Origin: Mucilaginibacter segetis
GTDB lineage: Bacteria > Bacteroidota > Bacteroidia > Sphingobacteriales > Sphingobacteriaceae
Direction of reading: 5' to 3'
Assembly (NCBI RefSeq): GCF_016522075.1
Contig: NZ_JAEHFW010000001.1
Location: 372,001 to 436,000 of the forward strand
DNA: 64,000 nucleotides
In this document: positions 1 to 9,798 of the stretch, one piece after another
Layout: every line of letters begins with the position of its first letter
Numbering within the stretch: the stretch's first letter is position 1
Program-made: the position numbers and the translations under genes
Notes under the pieces: model-generated
Seen by the model: the letters and a program-made list of their open reading frames with translations, nothing else
The model's database searches: none
What the model was told of the DNA's origin: nothing

Positions 1-813
1 GTGGTTGAGCAGGTGATACGGCCGACCGGATTGCTGGATCCGGTTATTGATATACGCCCGGTAATTAACCAGGTAGACGATTTACTGGATGAAGTAGACA
101 GAACGATAAAAATGGGTGATCGCGTATTGGTAACAACACTTACTAAACGTATGGCCGAAGAGTTGGCGAAATATATGGACAGGCTGGGTATTAAGTGCCG
201 TTATATTCACTCCGAAGTGAAAACACTGCAACGGGTAGAAATTTTAAGAGGATTGCGTTTAGGCGAATTTGATGTGTTAATAGGTATTAATCTACTGCGT
301 GAGGGGTTGGATTTGCCGGAAGTGTCATTGGTTGCCATTTTGGATGCGGATAAGGAAGGTTTTTTACGGTCGGAAAGGTCATTAATACAAACCATAGGGC
401 GGGCTGCAAGAAACGACAGGGGGCGTGTAATTATGTATGCCGATAAGATTACCGATTCTATGCAGATAACTATTGACGAGACAAATCGCCGCAGGGAAAA
501 ACAGGTACAGTACAATCTTGACCATGGTATAACGCCACGAACTGTCGGTAAATCCAGAGAAGAAATTATGGAGCAAACTTCGGTTGTGGACTTTAAGGGT
601 GGTGTGCAGCAGGCTTATGTGGAAAATGAAGCAGTTACTTTAGCTGCCGACCCTATAGTGCAGTATATGACCAAAGCTGATTTGAAAAAATCTATAGATA
701 ATACAAAAAAGGATATGCTCGCGGCCGCAAAAAATATGGACTTTTTACTGGCAGCTAAACTACGCGATGAGATGTTTGCCCTGGAGAAAATGATCGAAGA
801 AAAATTCAGTTGA
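1..813 (+). CDS. uvrB: UvrABC excinuclease subunit B, C-terminal part
   Basis: C-terminal 270 residues of UvrB, the DNA-damage-verifying helicase subunit of nucleotide excision repair. The reading frame is open from base 1, so the start lies outside the window and the GTG at base 1 is just an internal codon. Visible: helicase-type motifs including [14 protein letters not shown] and the motif [11 protein letters not shown], the YadB/UvrB linker region, and a C-terminal UVR helix hairpin (last ~35 residues, [17 protein letters not shown]) that contacts UvrC in characterised homologues. No other family has this combination. Confidence 0.97.
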   Translation: MVEQVIRPTGLLDPVIDIRPVINQVDDLLDEVDRTIKMGDRVLVTTLTKRMAEELAKYMDRLGIKCRYIHSEVKTLQRVEILRGLRLGEFDVLIGINLLREGLDLPEVSLVAILDADKEGFLRSERSLIQTIGRAARNDRGRVIMYADKITDSMQITIDETNRRREKQVQYNLDHGITPRTVGKSREEIMEQTSVVDFKGGVQQAYVENEAVTLAADPIVQYMTKADLKKSIDNTKKDMLAAAKNMDFLLAAKLRDEMFALEKMIEEKFS

Positions 814-942
814 ATTAAAAATTGACATTCATATTTAAATCCGATATTAATTTAACCACTATTTTTGAGTAAATTACGAATTCTATCAGCGTAGTGTTAG
901 CTGTACTTTAAACTAAAGCAAACATTTTTTACGTTATAATAT

Positions 943-950
943 TATATTTG
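943..950 (+). promoter_or_regulatory. Bacteroidetes-type -7 box
   Basis: TATATTTG matches the Bacteroidetes sigma -7 consensus TAnnTTTG and ends 19 nt before the ATG at 970. No clear -33 TTG is seen. A second match (TATTTTTG) lies at 860-867. Confidence 0.5.
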
Positions 951-969
951 TAAGCTTAATTTAAACCCA

Positions 970-1218
970 ATGATACTTATACGTTTTCTTATCATATCAA
1001 TTTGTGTATTATATATATTACGCAGTATTGTACGTATATTTTTGCCAATGCTTTTTCAAAGTGTGGTAAATAAGGCGCAGGATCAAAGTCGCCAACAGCA
1101 GAATTATCAGCAAAAAAGACCGGATGGACGTGTTAAAGTTGACTATGTACCAGAAGGTAGAAAAAGTAGTGTCCCTGATTCAGAAGGTGAATTTGTGGAT
1201 TATGAAGAAATAAAATAA
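970..1218 (+). CDS. DUF4834-like small membrane protein
   Basis: 82-residue protein with one N-terminal transmembrane helix (about residues 2-28), a Gln-rich linker and an acidic tail ending DYEEIK. This shape, with a C-terminal DYEEI(K), fits the DUF4834 family of Bacteroidetes; function unknown. It sits 1 nt before the next small membrane-protein gene, so the two are probably co-transcribed from the -7 box at 943. Confidence 0.75.
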   Translation: MILIRFLIISICVLYILRSIVRIFLPMLFQSVVNKAQDQSRQQQNYQQKRPDGRVKVDYVPEGRKSSVPDSEGEFVDYEEIK

Positions 1219-1219
1219 T

Positions 1220-1516
1220 ATGCTTCCTGAAAACCTGTATAAGCGGCGGCGGAACCATAATAATACGCCGCCAACATTACTGCTTATTATTACCAACAGT
1301 ATTGTTTTGGGTGTGCTTTTTCAAGCCTTTAGTTCATGTGACAGTATCAATAATTTTTTTTGGATAGCTTTAGGTGTACTTGCCTTATATAATGTTTACA
1401 CCATTCGTAAAAATCGTGAGGAATACAATAAGTTAAATATTGCTATTTATATAGTTAGTATTTTAATTATGGTAGTCCTTTTTTATTTTTTAAGTAAACA
1501 ACAGCATAACTGCTAA
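1220..1516 (+). CDS. small hypothetical membrane protein
   Basis: 98 residues with a basic N-terminus (KRRRNHN) and three hydrophobic stretches at about 19-37, 45-59 and 73-91, so a two- or three-pass inner-membrane protein. I do not recognise the family. The ATG begins 1 nt after the DUF4834-like stop, which argues for one operon. Confidence 0.6.
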   Translation: MLPENLYKRRRNHNNTPPTLLLIITNSIVLGVLFQAFSSCDSINNFFWIALGVLALYNVYTIRKNREEYNKLNIAIYIVSILIMVVLFYFLSKQQHNC

Positions 1517-1562
1517 TAAAAATTCTCCTGAAAACTTAAGTTTCTATTCTCATTCAAATTTC

Positions 1563-1570
1563 TATTTTTG
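1563..1570 (+). promoter_or_regulatory. Bacteroidetes-type -7 box
   Basis: TATTTTTG, a match to TAnnTTTG, ends 29 nt before the ATG of the YfhO-like gene. Confidence 0.4.
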
Positions 1571-1599
1571 AAGAATAATCATCCCTTTAAATAATTTAG

Positions 1600-4086
1600 A
1601 TGAACAACTGGATTAAACGTAATGGCACCCATCTTGCTGTTATTGGAATTTTTTTAGCTATATGCTTTTTCTTCCTTACCCCCGCATTTCAAGGTAAAAC
1701 CTTAGGCCAAAGCGATGTGATAGGAGCACAATCCACTCAAAAAGAGATAATGGATTACCGTGCAAAGGATACTACCATATTATGGACCAACCAGATATTT
1801 GGCGGTATGCCTGCTTTCCAAATATGGGCACCCTATCCTGATAACATAACAACACATATTATAGCTGCTGCAAAAGCCGTGTTTCCAAATCCTGTTGATA
1901 CGGTTTTAATCCTTTTATTAGGCACCTATTTTTTATTTACGGTATTAAAGTTAAACCCCTGGCTGGCAGCAGCAGGTGCAGTGGCCTTTACCTTCTCATC
2001 ATACAATATTATTCTTCTGGTTGCAGGGCATTCTAACCAGGCATTTGCTATTGCTTTTTTTGCACCAATACTTGCAAGTATAATTTTAACATTAAGAGGT
2101 AATTATATAGGAGGAGGCGCGCTGACCGCCTTTTTCCTGGCGATGGAGATAAGAGCTAACCACGTGCAGATGACATACTATCTGATGCTGGCAATCTTCA
2201 TTCTGATAGGTATAGAATTATACCATGCTGTAAAAGGTAAACGTACTGCGGCTTTTTTGAAAGCATTGGCTTACATGGCTGGTGCAACATTATTAGCCCT
2301 TGCTGTAAATGCGTCTATTTTATGGAGCACCTATGATTATGGAAAAGAAACCATACGCGGGAAATCAAACCTTACACAAACTACTAATGAGCCAAGTAAC
2401 GGACTTGATAGGGAGTATGCATATCAATGGAGCCAGGGTGTTGGTGAGTGTTTTACCTTTTTAGTGCCGAATGCTTATGGAGGTGGCAGTGGCACAGAAA
2501 GACTCGATAAAAATTCAGCTACGGCCAAAGTGTTTCTTTCTAAAGGCACACCCGAAGATCAGGCAGCAAACTATGCTCAGCAAATATCTTCATCTATACC
2601 GGGTATGACAACTTATTGGGGTAATAAACCCGGTACCGGCGGGCCATACTATTTTGGGGCAATTATTTGCTTCCTGTTTGTTTTCGGTTTAATAATAGTT
2701 AGGAGCCGGTTAAAGTGGTGGCTGTTAGCGACTGTACTTTTAACGATGTTTCTTTCGTTTGGTAAAAATCTGCCATTTCTATCAGATATATTTTTTAATT
2801 ATTTCCCTCTTTACAATAAGTTCAGAGCTGTTGAATCTATACTTGCTGTAGCAGGTTTATGTTTTCCTATCCTTGCATTTTTGGCAGTACGTGAATTGCT
2901 GGAAACAAAAGACAAAAATGTATTGGTGAAAAAATTGATGCTTGCCTTATATATTACAGGCGGCATTGCTTTAATACTGGTTATTTATCCTGAATTATTT
3001 TTAAGTTTTCATTCTGCCGATCAGGCTACCGGTATCAATTACCTTACCCAGGTATTTAAAGGTGATAGTACCTTAGCCAATGAAGTAGCAAGTGCGATAG
3101 TTAAGGACAGGATATCACTTGAACGCGCTGATGCTATACGCTCACTTATATTCATTTTAGTAACATTTGGCTTATTATGGGCATTTATAAAACAAAAAGT
3201 AAATGTAACGGTAATGTCCATCGGGTTATTTGCCATAACACTTATTGATCTGTGGCAGGTAGATAAACGTTATTTAAAAGATGAGATATTTCAGGATAAG
3301 GTAGAGGCCAGTCAGGTTGTGGCTCCACGTGAAGTAGATCAGATCATCATGAAAGACCCTGACCCTGATTTCCGGGTGTTTGATGCCAGCGCCGATTTCA
3401 GATCTGATACATTTAATCCATTCTTTCATAAATCTATCACCGGTTATTCTGCGGCACGCCTGAAAAGATATGAAGAATTATTTCTGAATCAGTTTACAAA
3501 AAGCATAAACCAGGACGTACTGGATATGTTAAACACCAAATACATCATTACTACAGATCAAAAATCCGGGACGGCAAGCATGCATGCTAACTCAACCGCT
3601 TGCGGACACGCATGGTTTGTAAATAGTGTAAAATATGTAGATAATGCGGATGAGGAAATGCTTGCCATAAGCAGTTTCGATCCTAAAGACGAAGCAATGG
3701 TGGACAAGCAATATAAAAGCTTAGTAGAAGCCAAAACTTTAGGTGCTGATGCTAATGCCACTATTGATCTGGTTAGCTATAACCCCGATCATTTAGTGTA
3801 TCAAAGCAGTTCTGCAGCTAACAGGGTAGCAATATTCTCCGAGATCTATTATAGCAAAGGGTGGAAAATGCTGATAGATGGCGTAGAACAGCCTTATTAC
3901 CGTGCAGATTATTTATTGCGTGCGGCTACTATACCATTGGGAAATCACAAAATTGAATTTATTTTTCATCCGGCTTCTTATTACACAGGTGAGACCATTT
4001 CACTAATTGGCTCTATCTTGTTGATACTGGCTTTAGCGGGCGCTGTGTTTAACGAAGTAAGAAAGAAAAAGCCTGCAATTAAATAG
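1600..4086 (+). CDS. YfhO family membrane protein
   Basis: 828-residue polytopic membrane protein resembling the YfhO family, whose members are thought to be GT-C-like glycosyltransferases acting on lipid-linked sugars in cell-envelope glycosylation. Visible: an N-terminal TM helix followed by a periplasmic loop with acidic residues (QSDVIGAQ), about a dozen hydrophobic segments through residue ~560, a large soluble C-terminal region (about 570-790) and a last TM helix before a basic tail (EVRKKKPAIK). It lies head-on to a glycosyltransferase pair, which fits a glycan role. The substrate cannot be inferred. Confidence 0.85.
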   Translation: MNNWIKRNGTHLAVIGIFLAICFFFLTPAFQGKTLGQSDVIGAQSTQKEIMDYRAKDTTILWTNQIFGGMPAFQIWAPYPDNITTHIIAAAKAVFPNPVDTVLILLLGTYFLFTVLKLNPWLAAAGAVAFTFSSYNIILLVAGHSNQAFAIAFFAPILASIILTLRGNYIGGGALTAFFLAMEIRANHVQMTYYLMLAIFILIGIELYHAVKGKRTAAFLKALAYMAGATLLALAVNASILWSTYDYGKETIRGKSNLTQTTNEPSNGLDREYAYQWSQGVGECFTFLVPNAYGGGSGTERLDKNSATAKVFLSKGTPEDQAANYAQQISSSIPGMTTYWGNKPGTGGPYYFGAIICFLFVFGLIIVRSRLKWWLLATVLLTMFLSFGKNLPFLSDIFFNYFPLYNKFRAVESILAVAGLCFPILAFLAVRELLETKDKNVLVKKLMLALYITGGIALILVIYPELFLSFHSADQATGINYLTQVFKGDSTLANEVASAIVKDRISLERADAIRSLIFILVTFGLLWAFIKQKVNVTVMSIGLFAITLIDLWQVDKRYLKDEIFQDKVEASQVVAPREVDQIIMKDPDPDFRVFDASADFRSDTFNPFFHKSITGYSAARLKRYEELFLNQFTKSINQDVLDMLNTKYIITTDQKSGTASMHANSTACGHAWFVNSVKYVDNADEEMLAISSFDPKDEAMVDKQYKSLVEAKTLGADANATIDLVSYNPDHLVYQSSSAANRVAIFSEIYYSKGWKMLIDGVEQPYYRADYLLRAATIPLGNHKIEFIFHPASYYTGETISLIGSILLILALAGAVFNEVRKKKPAIK

Positions 4087-4103
4087 GCTTGAACTGAACA
4101 TAA

Positions 4104-4140
4104 AAAGAGGGGAGTAGATGTTACATCTACTCCCCTCTTT
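4104..4140. terminator. bidirectional intrinsic terminator
   Basis: Near-perfect inverted repeat with 18-bp arms (4104-4121 and 4123-4140) whose outer ends give an A-run and a T-run. It lies between the convergent YfhO and GT2 genes and can serve both strands. Confidence 0.9.
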
Positions 4141-4171
4141 ATTTTACTGGCCTATAGTTTAATAAAAAAAA

Positions 4172-4924
4172 TTAATCATTAGTCTTTCTGTTGAGCATCC
4201 AATACCAGCCTAAATTTAAAGCAATGATAAAGTGATTAAACATTGTAGGCAATAATCCGTAATGTTTTTTCATGATGGCAAATCGCTCCAGCAGGCTTTT
4301 GCGATGTTTTAGTTTCGACATACCTCCAACAAGATATTTAGCCACGAAACCGTCAACCTTAATTATTTTTTTGGCTTTTTTAGCGGCCTTAATTATCCAG
4401 TCTATATCGGCACTTAACTGATAGGCAGTGTCATATGGCTCCACTAAAGCCCTTTTTATATATATAGCCTGATGGCTGACACTCATGCCGAGTTTGAAAC
4501 TTCGCCAGTTAAATTTATCAGGAGCCTTATGCCGCCGCTGTCCAAGACTTTCCCGCTCACGGTTAACCATTTCTGTTTCTCCGTAATAGATATCTGCATC
4601 ATCGCCGCTTTTAAATACCGTTGAAACTGTGTCAGAAGAATAGAATTCATCTCCTGAATTCATAAATATAATATAATCGCCTGTGGCAAGTTTTAATCCT
4701 TTATTCATGGCATCGTAAATACCATTGTCTTTTTCACTTGCAAATTTGCTTATGCCACTTTGGTGTTTTTTGATCATATCTAAAGTGCCGTCGGTGGATA
4801 GTCCGTCTATCACGATATATTCAATAGCCGGATAGTTTTGATTAAGTACGGAAAGCAAAGTTCGCTCAATATCCTGAACATTATTGAAAACCACTGTAAT
4901 TACTGACAAGGTTGGTTTTTTCAT
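4172..4924 (-). CDS. family 2 glycosyltransferase
   Basis: 250-residue GT2 enzyme (GT-A fold). It starts with the nucleotide-sugar-binding strand LSVITVVFNN, followed by IDGLSTDGT, and carries a metal-binding-loop equivalent at MNSGDEF (about residues 90-96) and a HQAIY acceptor-side motif typical of WcaA-like enzymes. No transmembrane segment is obvious, so it is probably cytosolic. Its ATG overlaps the stop of the upstream GT4 gene by 4 nt (ATGA), so the two are translationally coupled and probably act in one glycan pathway. Confidence 0.9.
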   Translation of the reverse strand: MKKPTLSVITVVFNNVQDIERTLLSVLNQNYPAIEYIVIDGLSTDGTLDMIKKHQSGISKFASEKDNGIYDAMNKGLKLATGDYIIFMNSGDEFYSSDTVSTVFKSGDDADIYYGETEMVNRERESLGQRRHKAPDKFNWRSFKLGMSVSHQAIYIKRALVEPYDTAYQLSADIDWIIKAAKKAKKIIKVDGFVAKYLVGGMSKLKHRKSLLERFAIMKKHYGLLPTMFNHFIIALNLGWYWMLNRKTND

Positions 4925-6198
4925 GCATCTATTCCCCTTAACATACTGCGATAAAGATCGATGTATTGCCCTGCAACTTTCTCATTGTTAAACTGGCGTA
5001 AAACCTTATTCCTGGCAGCTTCTGATAAAGTAGTCTCATTGCCATTTTGTAAAAGATATATGATGCCGTTTGATAAATTCTCTGCCGATTTAAATTCGGC
5101 AAGGTATCCGTTTAATTTATGGTCTATCATATCCGGTATTCCGCCTGTATTAAAGGCAACAACCGGTGTGCCGCAGGCCATCGCTTCCATAATGGTATTA
5201 GGTAAATTATCCTCTACAGAAGGCAATAAGAAAACATCTGCCATGCTGTATATTTCAGCCAGATCGCTTGTTGAAGTAATTATATTAAGCTGATGTACCG
5301 GGAACGGAATAACAGTAGTGTCAAATCTTTTATTCTTTCCAAAAATCACAACTTCCACGCTATAGCTTTCGGGGTGGTTATTCTTCAAATGCGTAAGTGC
5401 TTCAACTAAATAACTTAAACCTTTACGCCTGTCGGCAATATTGGCTGCCCCAAATAAAATTATTTTAGCGTTAGGTGTTATTCCCCATTTTTGTCTGGAT
5501 ATTAGCTTACCCTGGGGCGAAAAAATATCGGTATCAATAGGGTTAGGGATGGTTTGAATGCTGGCTCTTTTTAGTAATGAACTTTGCCGGGCGACATTCC
5601 CAAGCCAATGGCTGCATGTTACAAAGGATATTTGATCGGTATTTTCGAGCATTTTACTTTTGCGCAACCAGCCGGTATGCGAAAGGTCATTTTCATCAGG
5701 GCGACGCAAAAAGTAACAATTACCGCATTCATATTTAAAATGATCACAAATGCCTGCATAATGACAGCCGCCCGTAAAAACCCACATGTCGTGCAGAGTC
5801 CAAACTATTGGCTTGTTAAGGTTGATCAGTTTTTTCAGGTTTTTAACGGAGAGAAAACCCGAATTGGTCCAGTGAATATGCAAAATATCCGCTTCCCTTA
5901 TAACGGCCTCCTCGCTAATATCAGTGCCTGCGTTCGCAGTTGAAAAAGCAAAGCGAACAGACCGGTCGCGCTCATGAAAAGCAATAAAGGGCAGTCGTTC
6001 GTAAAAGAAATTAAAATTTGATGCCGTTTTATCCAGGTAGTTTTTTTCTATTGTATATACATGGTCGTTGTTTCTTTTCTTATGCTGCACAACTAATGTG
6101 GCATCAATTGATTGCATTTGAAGCGCGTTTAATAATCGCATACAGGCTTCAGCAGCGCCGCCGCCGGCATCAGATGTATTTATTAAGGCTACCTTCAT
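4921..6198 (-). CDS. family 4 glycosyltransferase
   Basis: 425-residue GT-B glycosyltransferase. The N-terminal Rossmann domain begins MKVALINTSDAGGGAAEA with the Gly-rich acceptor loop. The C-terminal domain carries LLPSVEDNLPNTIMEAMACG, the GT4 E-x7-E signature that binds the donor nucleotide-sugar. I place the start at 6198; the frame stays open to 6264, but the 22 extra residues precede the natural first beta strand and look non-coding. A Cys cluster (GGCHYAGICDHFKYECGNC) around residues 140-160 is typical of a WcaI-like subgroup. Coupled to the GT2 gene. Confidence 0.88.
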   Translation of the reverse strand: MKVALINTSDAGGGAAEACMRLLNALQMQSIDATLVVQHKKRNNDHVYTIEKNYLDKTASNFNFFYERLPFIAFHERDRSVRFAFSTANAGTDISEEAVIREADILHIHWTNSGFLSVKNLKKLINLNKPIVWTLHDMWVFTGGCHYAGICDHFKYECGNCYFLRRPDENDLSHTGWLRKSKMLENTDQISFVTCSHWLGNVARQSSLLKRASIQTIPNPIDTDIFSPQGKLISRQKWGITPNAKIILFGAANIADRRKGLSYLVEALTHLKNNHPESYSVEVVIFGKNKRFDTTVIPFPVHQLNIITSTSDLAEIYSMADVFLLPSVEDNLPNTIMEAMACGTPVVAFNTGGIPDMIDHKLNGYLAEFKSAENLSNGIIYLLQNGNETTLSEAARNKVLRQFNNEKVAGQYIDLYRSMLRGIDA

Positions 6199-6313
6199 TT
6201 TAAGCAGATCATTTATCGGGGCAAGTATAATGATACTAAAATTAAAAATTTTACTTTTGACCACTACATATCTATAAATATGAAGTTTTAACAGTTTAAG
6301 AGACGGTAAAAAA

Positions 6314-6844
6314 ATGAACTTTTTCGCCTACATATTCCAGGATTGGAGTGCCAACCGTGGCAATATAAAAGCACAGATAGTTCTGTTTATGTTCAGACTT
6401 GTAAATGCGATAAACAAGTACATGTTGTTAAAGATCGTCTTCTTCCCATACCTTATGTTTTATCGTTTTTTTGTAGAGTGGGTGTTAGGAATTGAACTTC
6501 CCCGCAAGCTTGTAGCAGGTAAGGGCCTGGTGTTTTATCACGGGCAAGGCCTTGTGGTAAATTACAAAGTAACATTGGGCGATAACTGTGTGCTCAGAAA
6601 TGGGGTAACAATAGGGCATAAAGAATTTACAGACGGCAGTTTAAGTAACCCTCCGCGTATAGGCAATAATGTAAATATTGGCGCTAACGCCAGTATTATT
6701 GGAGATATTACTATTGGAAACAATGTGTTAATAGGTGCAGGCGCTGTTGTTGTAAAAAATATACCTGATAATAGCATCGTTGTTGGTAATCCGGCAAGGA
6801 TATTACCAGGTAAAGAAAATTTTAAAAATCCGGAAGATATTTAA
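6314..6844 (+). CDS. hexapeptide-repeat acetyltransferase (serine acetyltransferase-like)
   Basis: 176 residues. The C-terminal half has left-handed beta-helix hexapeptide repeats (IGNNVNIGANASIIGDITIG, then VLIGAGAVVVKNI) and ends VVGNPARIL, like CysE-type and EPS O-acetyltransferases. The N-terminal ~70 residues are hydrophobic and helical rather than a CysE N-domain. Together with the divergent glycosyltransferase pair and the coupled methyltransferase, this favours sugar O-acetylation in exopolysaccharide synthesis over cysteine synthesis. Its stop shares a base with the next ATG. Confidence 0.85.
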   Translation: MNFFAYIFQDWSANRGNIKAQIVLFMFRLVNAINKYMLLKIVFFPYLMFYRFFVEWVLGIELPRKLVAGKGLVFYHGQGLVVNYKVTLGDNCVLRNGVTIGHKEFTDGSLSNPPRIGNNVNIGANASIIGDITIGNNVLIGAGAVVVKNIPDNSIVVGNPARILPGKENFKNPEDI

Positions 6845-7590
6845 TGGAGAACAATTTAACCGACCGTTCCTTTTGGAAAGCTTTTTGGGAATCAAGGATA
6901 GGATTGATATTTAAGCTAAAACCAACCTATATATTTGGAGATATTTTAGGTAAAATAATAGCTGAAAAAAAAGTTAAAACGGCAATAGAATTAGGTGGTT
7001 TCCCCGGGTACTATGCTATATATCTTAAGAAATATCAGCATTTAAAAACAACACTGCTTGATTACTTTATACATCATGAACTTGTTGAACAGCTACTTAA
7101 GGTAAATGGTCTGCAAAAGGATGATATAAATATTATTGAAGCGGATCTTTTTACCTATAAACCTATTGAACAATATGATATGGTGCTTTCTTTCGGTTTG
7201 ATAGAGCATTTTAATGACACCAAATTTATTATTGGTGAGCACATTAAATTTTTAAAGCCCGGGGGGACGCTGTTTATTACCCTGCCTAATTTTAAAGCCG
7301 TTAATGGCTGGGTGCAACGCCAGTTTGATAAAGATAATTATGATAAGCACAATATTAACAGCATGGATCTTGATCTGCTTAAAAGCAGTTGTGAGCAATT
7401 TGGGCTAAGCAATGTTGAAGCTTATTATCACGGAAAATTCTCTGTATGGCTGGAAAATAAAACTGAACAAACCATAACTGCTAAGTTTTTAATGAAAGCT
7501 ATTTGGCTTACAGGTAAAATAGCCACAAAATTGGTGCCTGTGGAGAGTAAGATGCTGTCTCCTTATATTGTGGTTAAGGCGACTTTATAA
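6844..7590 (+). CDS. class I SAM-dependent methyltransferase
   Basis: 248 residues with a Rossmann SAM-binding motif I (AIELGGFPGYYAI, about 44-56), a post-motif acidic residue (LLDYF) and motif-IV-like YDMVLSFGLIEHF (about 117-129). The C-terminus is basic and hydrophobic. The ATG overlaps the acetyltransferase stop by 1 nt, so it probably methylates a glycan or lipid intermediate of the same pathway; the acceptor is unknown. Confidence 0.85.
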   Translation: MENNLTDRSFWKAFWESRIGLIFKLKPTYIFGDILGKIIAEKKVKTAIELGGFPGYYAIYLKKYQHLKTTLLDYFIHHELVEQLLKVNGLQKDDINIIEADLFTYKPIEQYDMVLSFGLIEHFNDTKFIIGEHIKFLKPGGTLFITLPNFKAVNGWVQRQFDKDNYDKHNINSMDLDLLKSSCEQFGLSNVEAYYHGKFSVWLENKTEQTITAKFLMKAIWLTGKIATKLVPVESKMLSPYIVVKATL

Positions 7591-7594
7591 ATAA

Positions 7595-7625
7595 AAAAGT
7601 CCCCGTATAACATACGAGGACTTTT
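7595..7625. terminator. bidirectional terminator
   Basis: Hairpin with 14-nt arms (AAAAGTCCCCGTAT against ATACGAGGACTTTT, one mismatch) between the convergent methyltransferase and ilvE genes. Confidence 0.8.
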
Positions 7626-7643
7626 AATGCAGTTGTTTTTTGC

Positions 7644-8714
7644 TTATACAATATAGTTCCACCCGTGGGTGTCTTCTTCTGTTCCATATTTGATGGCATT
7701 CAGCGTTTTGAATACGAGGTTAGAGAATTCTCTCTTTTCCGGGTCGTTTAAAAAGTATTCTTCTCCTTTGTAGCTTATAGAACCAACAGGAGCGATAGTA
7801 GCTGCTGTACCTGCTCCAAAAGCATCGGTAAGTTTGCCATTTTTTGCGCCTTCAATTATCTCAGCTACTGAAACCATTCTTTCTTCAACCGGAATACCCC
7901 AATCCTTAGCTAATGCTATCACTGTATCACGCGTAACACCATCTAAAATAGTATCCTTAGCTTCAGCGGTAATTAGTGTGCCGTCTAATAAAAACATAGC
8001 GTTGGCCGCGCCCATTTCTTCAATAAAGGCATGCTCTTTGGCATCCGTCCAAATTAACTGATCAAAGCCTTCTTCGGTGGCTTTACGGGCGGGCAACATT
8101 GATGAACCATAGTTGCCTGCTGCTTTCGCATAACCCATACCGCCTTCGGCAGCACGAGTGTAATGTGTTTCTATTTTAACCCGTAGTGCTTTTGAAAAAT
8201 AAGGACCTGTGGGGCCAATCAGTACCATATATTTATAAGTAGAGGATGGAGCTACACCCAAATACGGATCGGTAGCGAACATAAACGGCCTTATGTAAAG
8301 CGCATGGTTAGCTTTTCCGGGTATCCAATCGCGGTCAATATCCACCAGAGCAGCAATACTTTGTATAAACATCTCTTCAGGTAATTCCGGCATACATAAA
8401 CGCTCAGCGGATTTGTTGAAGCGTACAGCGTTCTTGTCGGGGCGGAAAATAGTAACTTTTCCATCGGCATGCTTGTATGCTTTAATGCCTTCAAAAAATG
8501 CCTGGCCGTAATGCAAAGATGAGATTGCCGGGCTTAACTCAATTGGCCCGTAAGGTAATATCTCAAAATTTTTCCATTCTCCGTCGGCATAATCAGCCAT
8601 AAGCATATGGTCTGAAAAGGTTTTACCAAAGGGTAAATTATTAAAGTCCGTTTCGTTTAAACGAGAGTGATTTGTTTTAGTTATTTTTATATCCAGCGTT
8701 TCAGTCATGGCCAT
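7644..8714 (-). CDS. ilvE: branched-chain amino acid aminotransferase
   Basis: PLP fold-type IV transaminase interconverting Leu/Ile/Val and their 2-oxo acids. Visible: SLHYGQAFFEGIKAYK (about 65-80), the arginine-containing RPFMFATDP, the Lys-containing AAGNYGSSMLPARKA with the PLP lysine, and the phosphate-binding region LDGVTRDTVI and GTAATIAPVG near the C-terminus. The frame is open to 8741, but the ATGs at 8714 and 8708 (MAMTETLDIKI / MTETLDIKI) fit the family; I use 8714. About 356 residues, normal length for the large bacterial BCAT type. Monocistronic, ending at the shared hairpin. Confidence 0.95.
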   Translation of the reverse strand: MAMTETLDIKITKTNHSRLNETDFNNLPFGKTFSDHMLMADYADGEWKNFEILPYGPIELSPAISSLHYGQAFFEGIKAYKHADGKVTIFRPDKNAVRFNKSAERLCMPELPEEMFIQSIAALVDIDRDWIPGKANHALYIRPFMFATDPYLGVAPSSTYKYMVLIGPTGPYFSKALRVKIETHYTRAAEGGMGYAKAAGNYGSSMLPARKATEEGFDQLIWTDAKEHAFIEEMGAANAMFLLDGTLITAEAKDTILDGVTRDTVIALAKDWGIPVEERMVSVAEIIEGAKNGKLTDAFGAGTAATIAPVGSISYKGEEYFLNDPEKREFSNLVFKTLNAIKYGTEEDTHGWNYIV

Positions 8715-8840
8715 GTTGTAATTAATTTCAGAAAATGGCAAGTTAAATAAAATCAGATGATTTTTTATTTTTTTAAGTGCTACAGTTATAACAGTGTATT
8801 TACAATGTGATTTATATGAAATTTGTTTGTGTGAGATAAT

Positions 8841-9794
8841 TTAACCTTCACTCACCACTTTTTCTACCCACGCTTTACCCCAGTTTTCTAATTCTTCTGC
8901 CGACCATAATGATGGGTAAAATATCCTTTTCTGAAAACGGGGAGGGAGGTACTTTTGCCAGTTTGTTCCGCCGGTTGCTTTAATCTCATCGGGTTCGCGG
9001 TTAAGATACCGTACTGCCGACTTATAGTGCGATAGAGGCCAGTTTACATTTACATTAACATCTAATTGTCGCAGTTGCTCAATAAGTGCTGTATTGCTTT
9101 CTCCTTTATAGGTTAACTGCTGTAAAAGCGAATTAAAATTAGTGTGAGTTACGCTATTGCCCAACTCTATAAATGTTTTGGCATATTTTTTCTCAAATTG
9201 TTTAAGTGTCAGCGTTTTCTTGCCTGTAGACAGTTCGGTAGCGCCAAACTTCCAATAAATATGTTCAAACTGGTCTTCAATTGTAGCATTGCGCATAGCC
9301 TCACGCTGATCTTTTGCTACAAGGTTAATGAAATCTGTCGCATATATCTCGATCAATCTATATTGCCCGGATTGAAACCCGCTTGCGGGTAATAATGACA
9401 TGCGAAATTGCAGAAATTGCTCTTTCTCCATGCCATCAACCATGATCTCGAACGATTGAGTTAAAGCTTCAAAATAACGGTTGATACGTTTTAACCTGGC
9501 CGTAAAAAAATCGGCAGTTAAGGGCTGTGCCGCAACTATCTGTTTGCACTCATGTAACGAAAGCTTAAAATAAAGTTCCGTTATCTGATGATACATGATG
9601 AAGATCTCTTCGTCCGGAAACGGTGTTTTGGGGCTTTGCAGGCTTAAAAGGGTATCTAAATGTATGTAATCCCAATAGGTAAGAAAGTCGGCATGGAGCA
9701 AACCATCCAGATAGGATGTCATATCCTGCCCCATGGCTTCATATTTTTCCTGGAGCCGGGCCAGTCTTTCTTCAATTTCGGGTGAAAGGTGCAT
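8841..9794 (-). CDS. kynA: tryptophan 2,3-dioxygenase
   Basis: 317-residue heme enzyme that opens the indole ring of L-Trp to N-formylkynurenine, the first step of the kynurenine pathway. Family signatures: LTYWDYIHLDTLLSLQSPKT, IMYHQITELYFKLSLHE (substrate-binding Phe/His region, about 86-102), SGFQSGQYRLIE and the C-terminal GGTNWQKYLPPRFQKR substrate-carboxylate loop. No other kynurenine-pathway gene lies in the window. A -7 box lies only 4 nt upstream of the ATG. Confidence 0.94.
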   Translation of the reverse strand: MHLSPEIEERLARLQEKYEAMGQDMTSYLDGLLHADFLTYWDYIHLDTLLSLQSPKTPFPDEEIFIMYHQITELYFKLSLHECKQIVAAQPLTADFFTARLKRINRYFEALTQSFEIMVDGMEKEQFLQFRMSLLPASGFQSGQYRLIEIYATDFINLVAKDQREAMRNATIEDQFEHIYWKFGATELSTGKKTLTLKQFEKKYAKTFIELGNSVTHTNFNSLLQQLTYKGESNTALIEQLRQLDVNVNVNWPLSHYKSAVRYLNREPDEIKATGGTNWQKYLPPRFQKRIFYPSLWSAEELENWGKAWVEKVVSEG

Positions 9795-9798
9795 GCGG

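Noticed and set aside
207..515. Minus-strand frame opposite uvrB, and the many similar frames opposite ileS, nrdJ, typA and others
   Set aside because: They lie fully inside clear genes on the other strand, with no recognisable domain or start signals.
4921..6264. Upstream extension of the GT4 gene to 6264
   Set aside because: The natural N-terminal strand begins at MKVALINTSD (6198); the extra residues resemble untranslated sequence.
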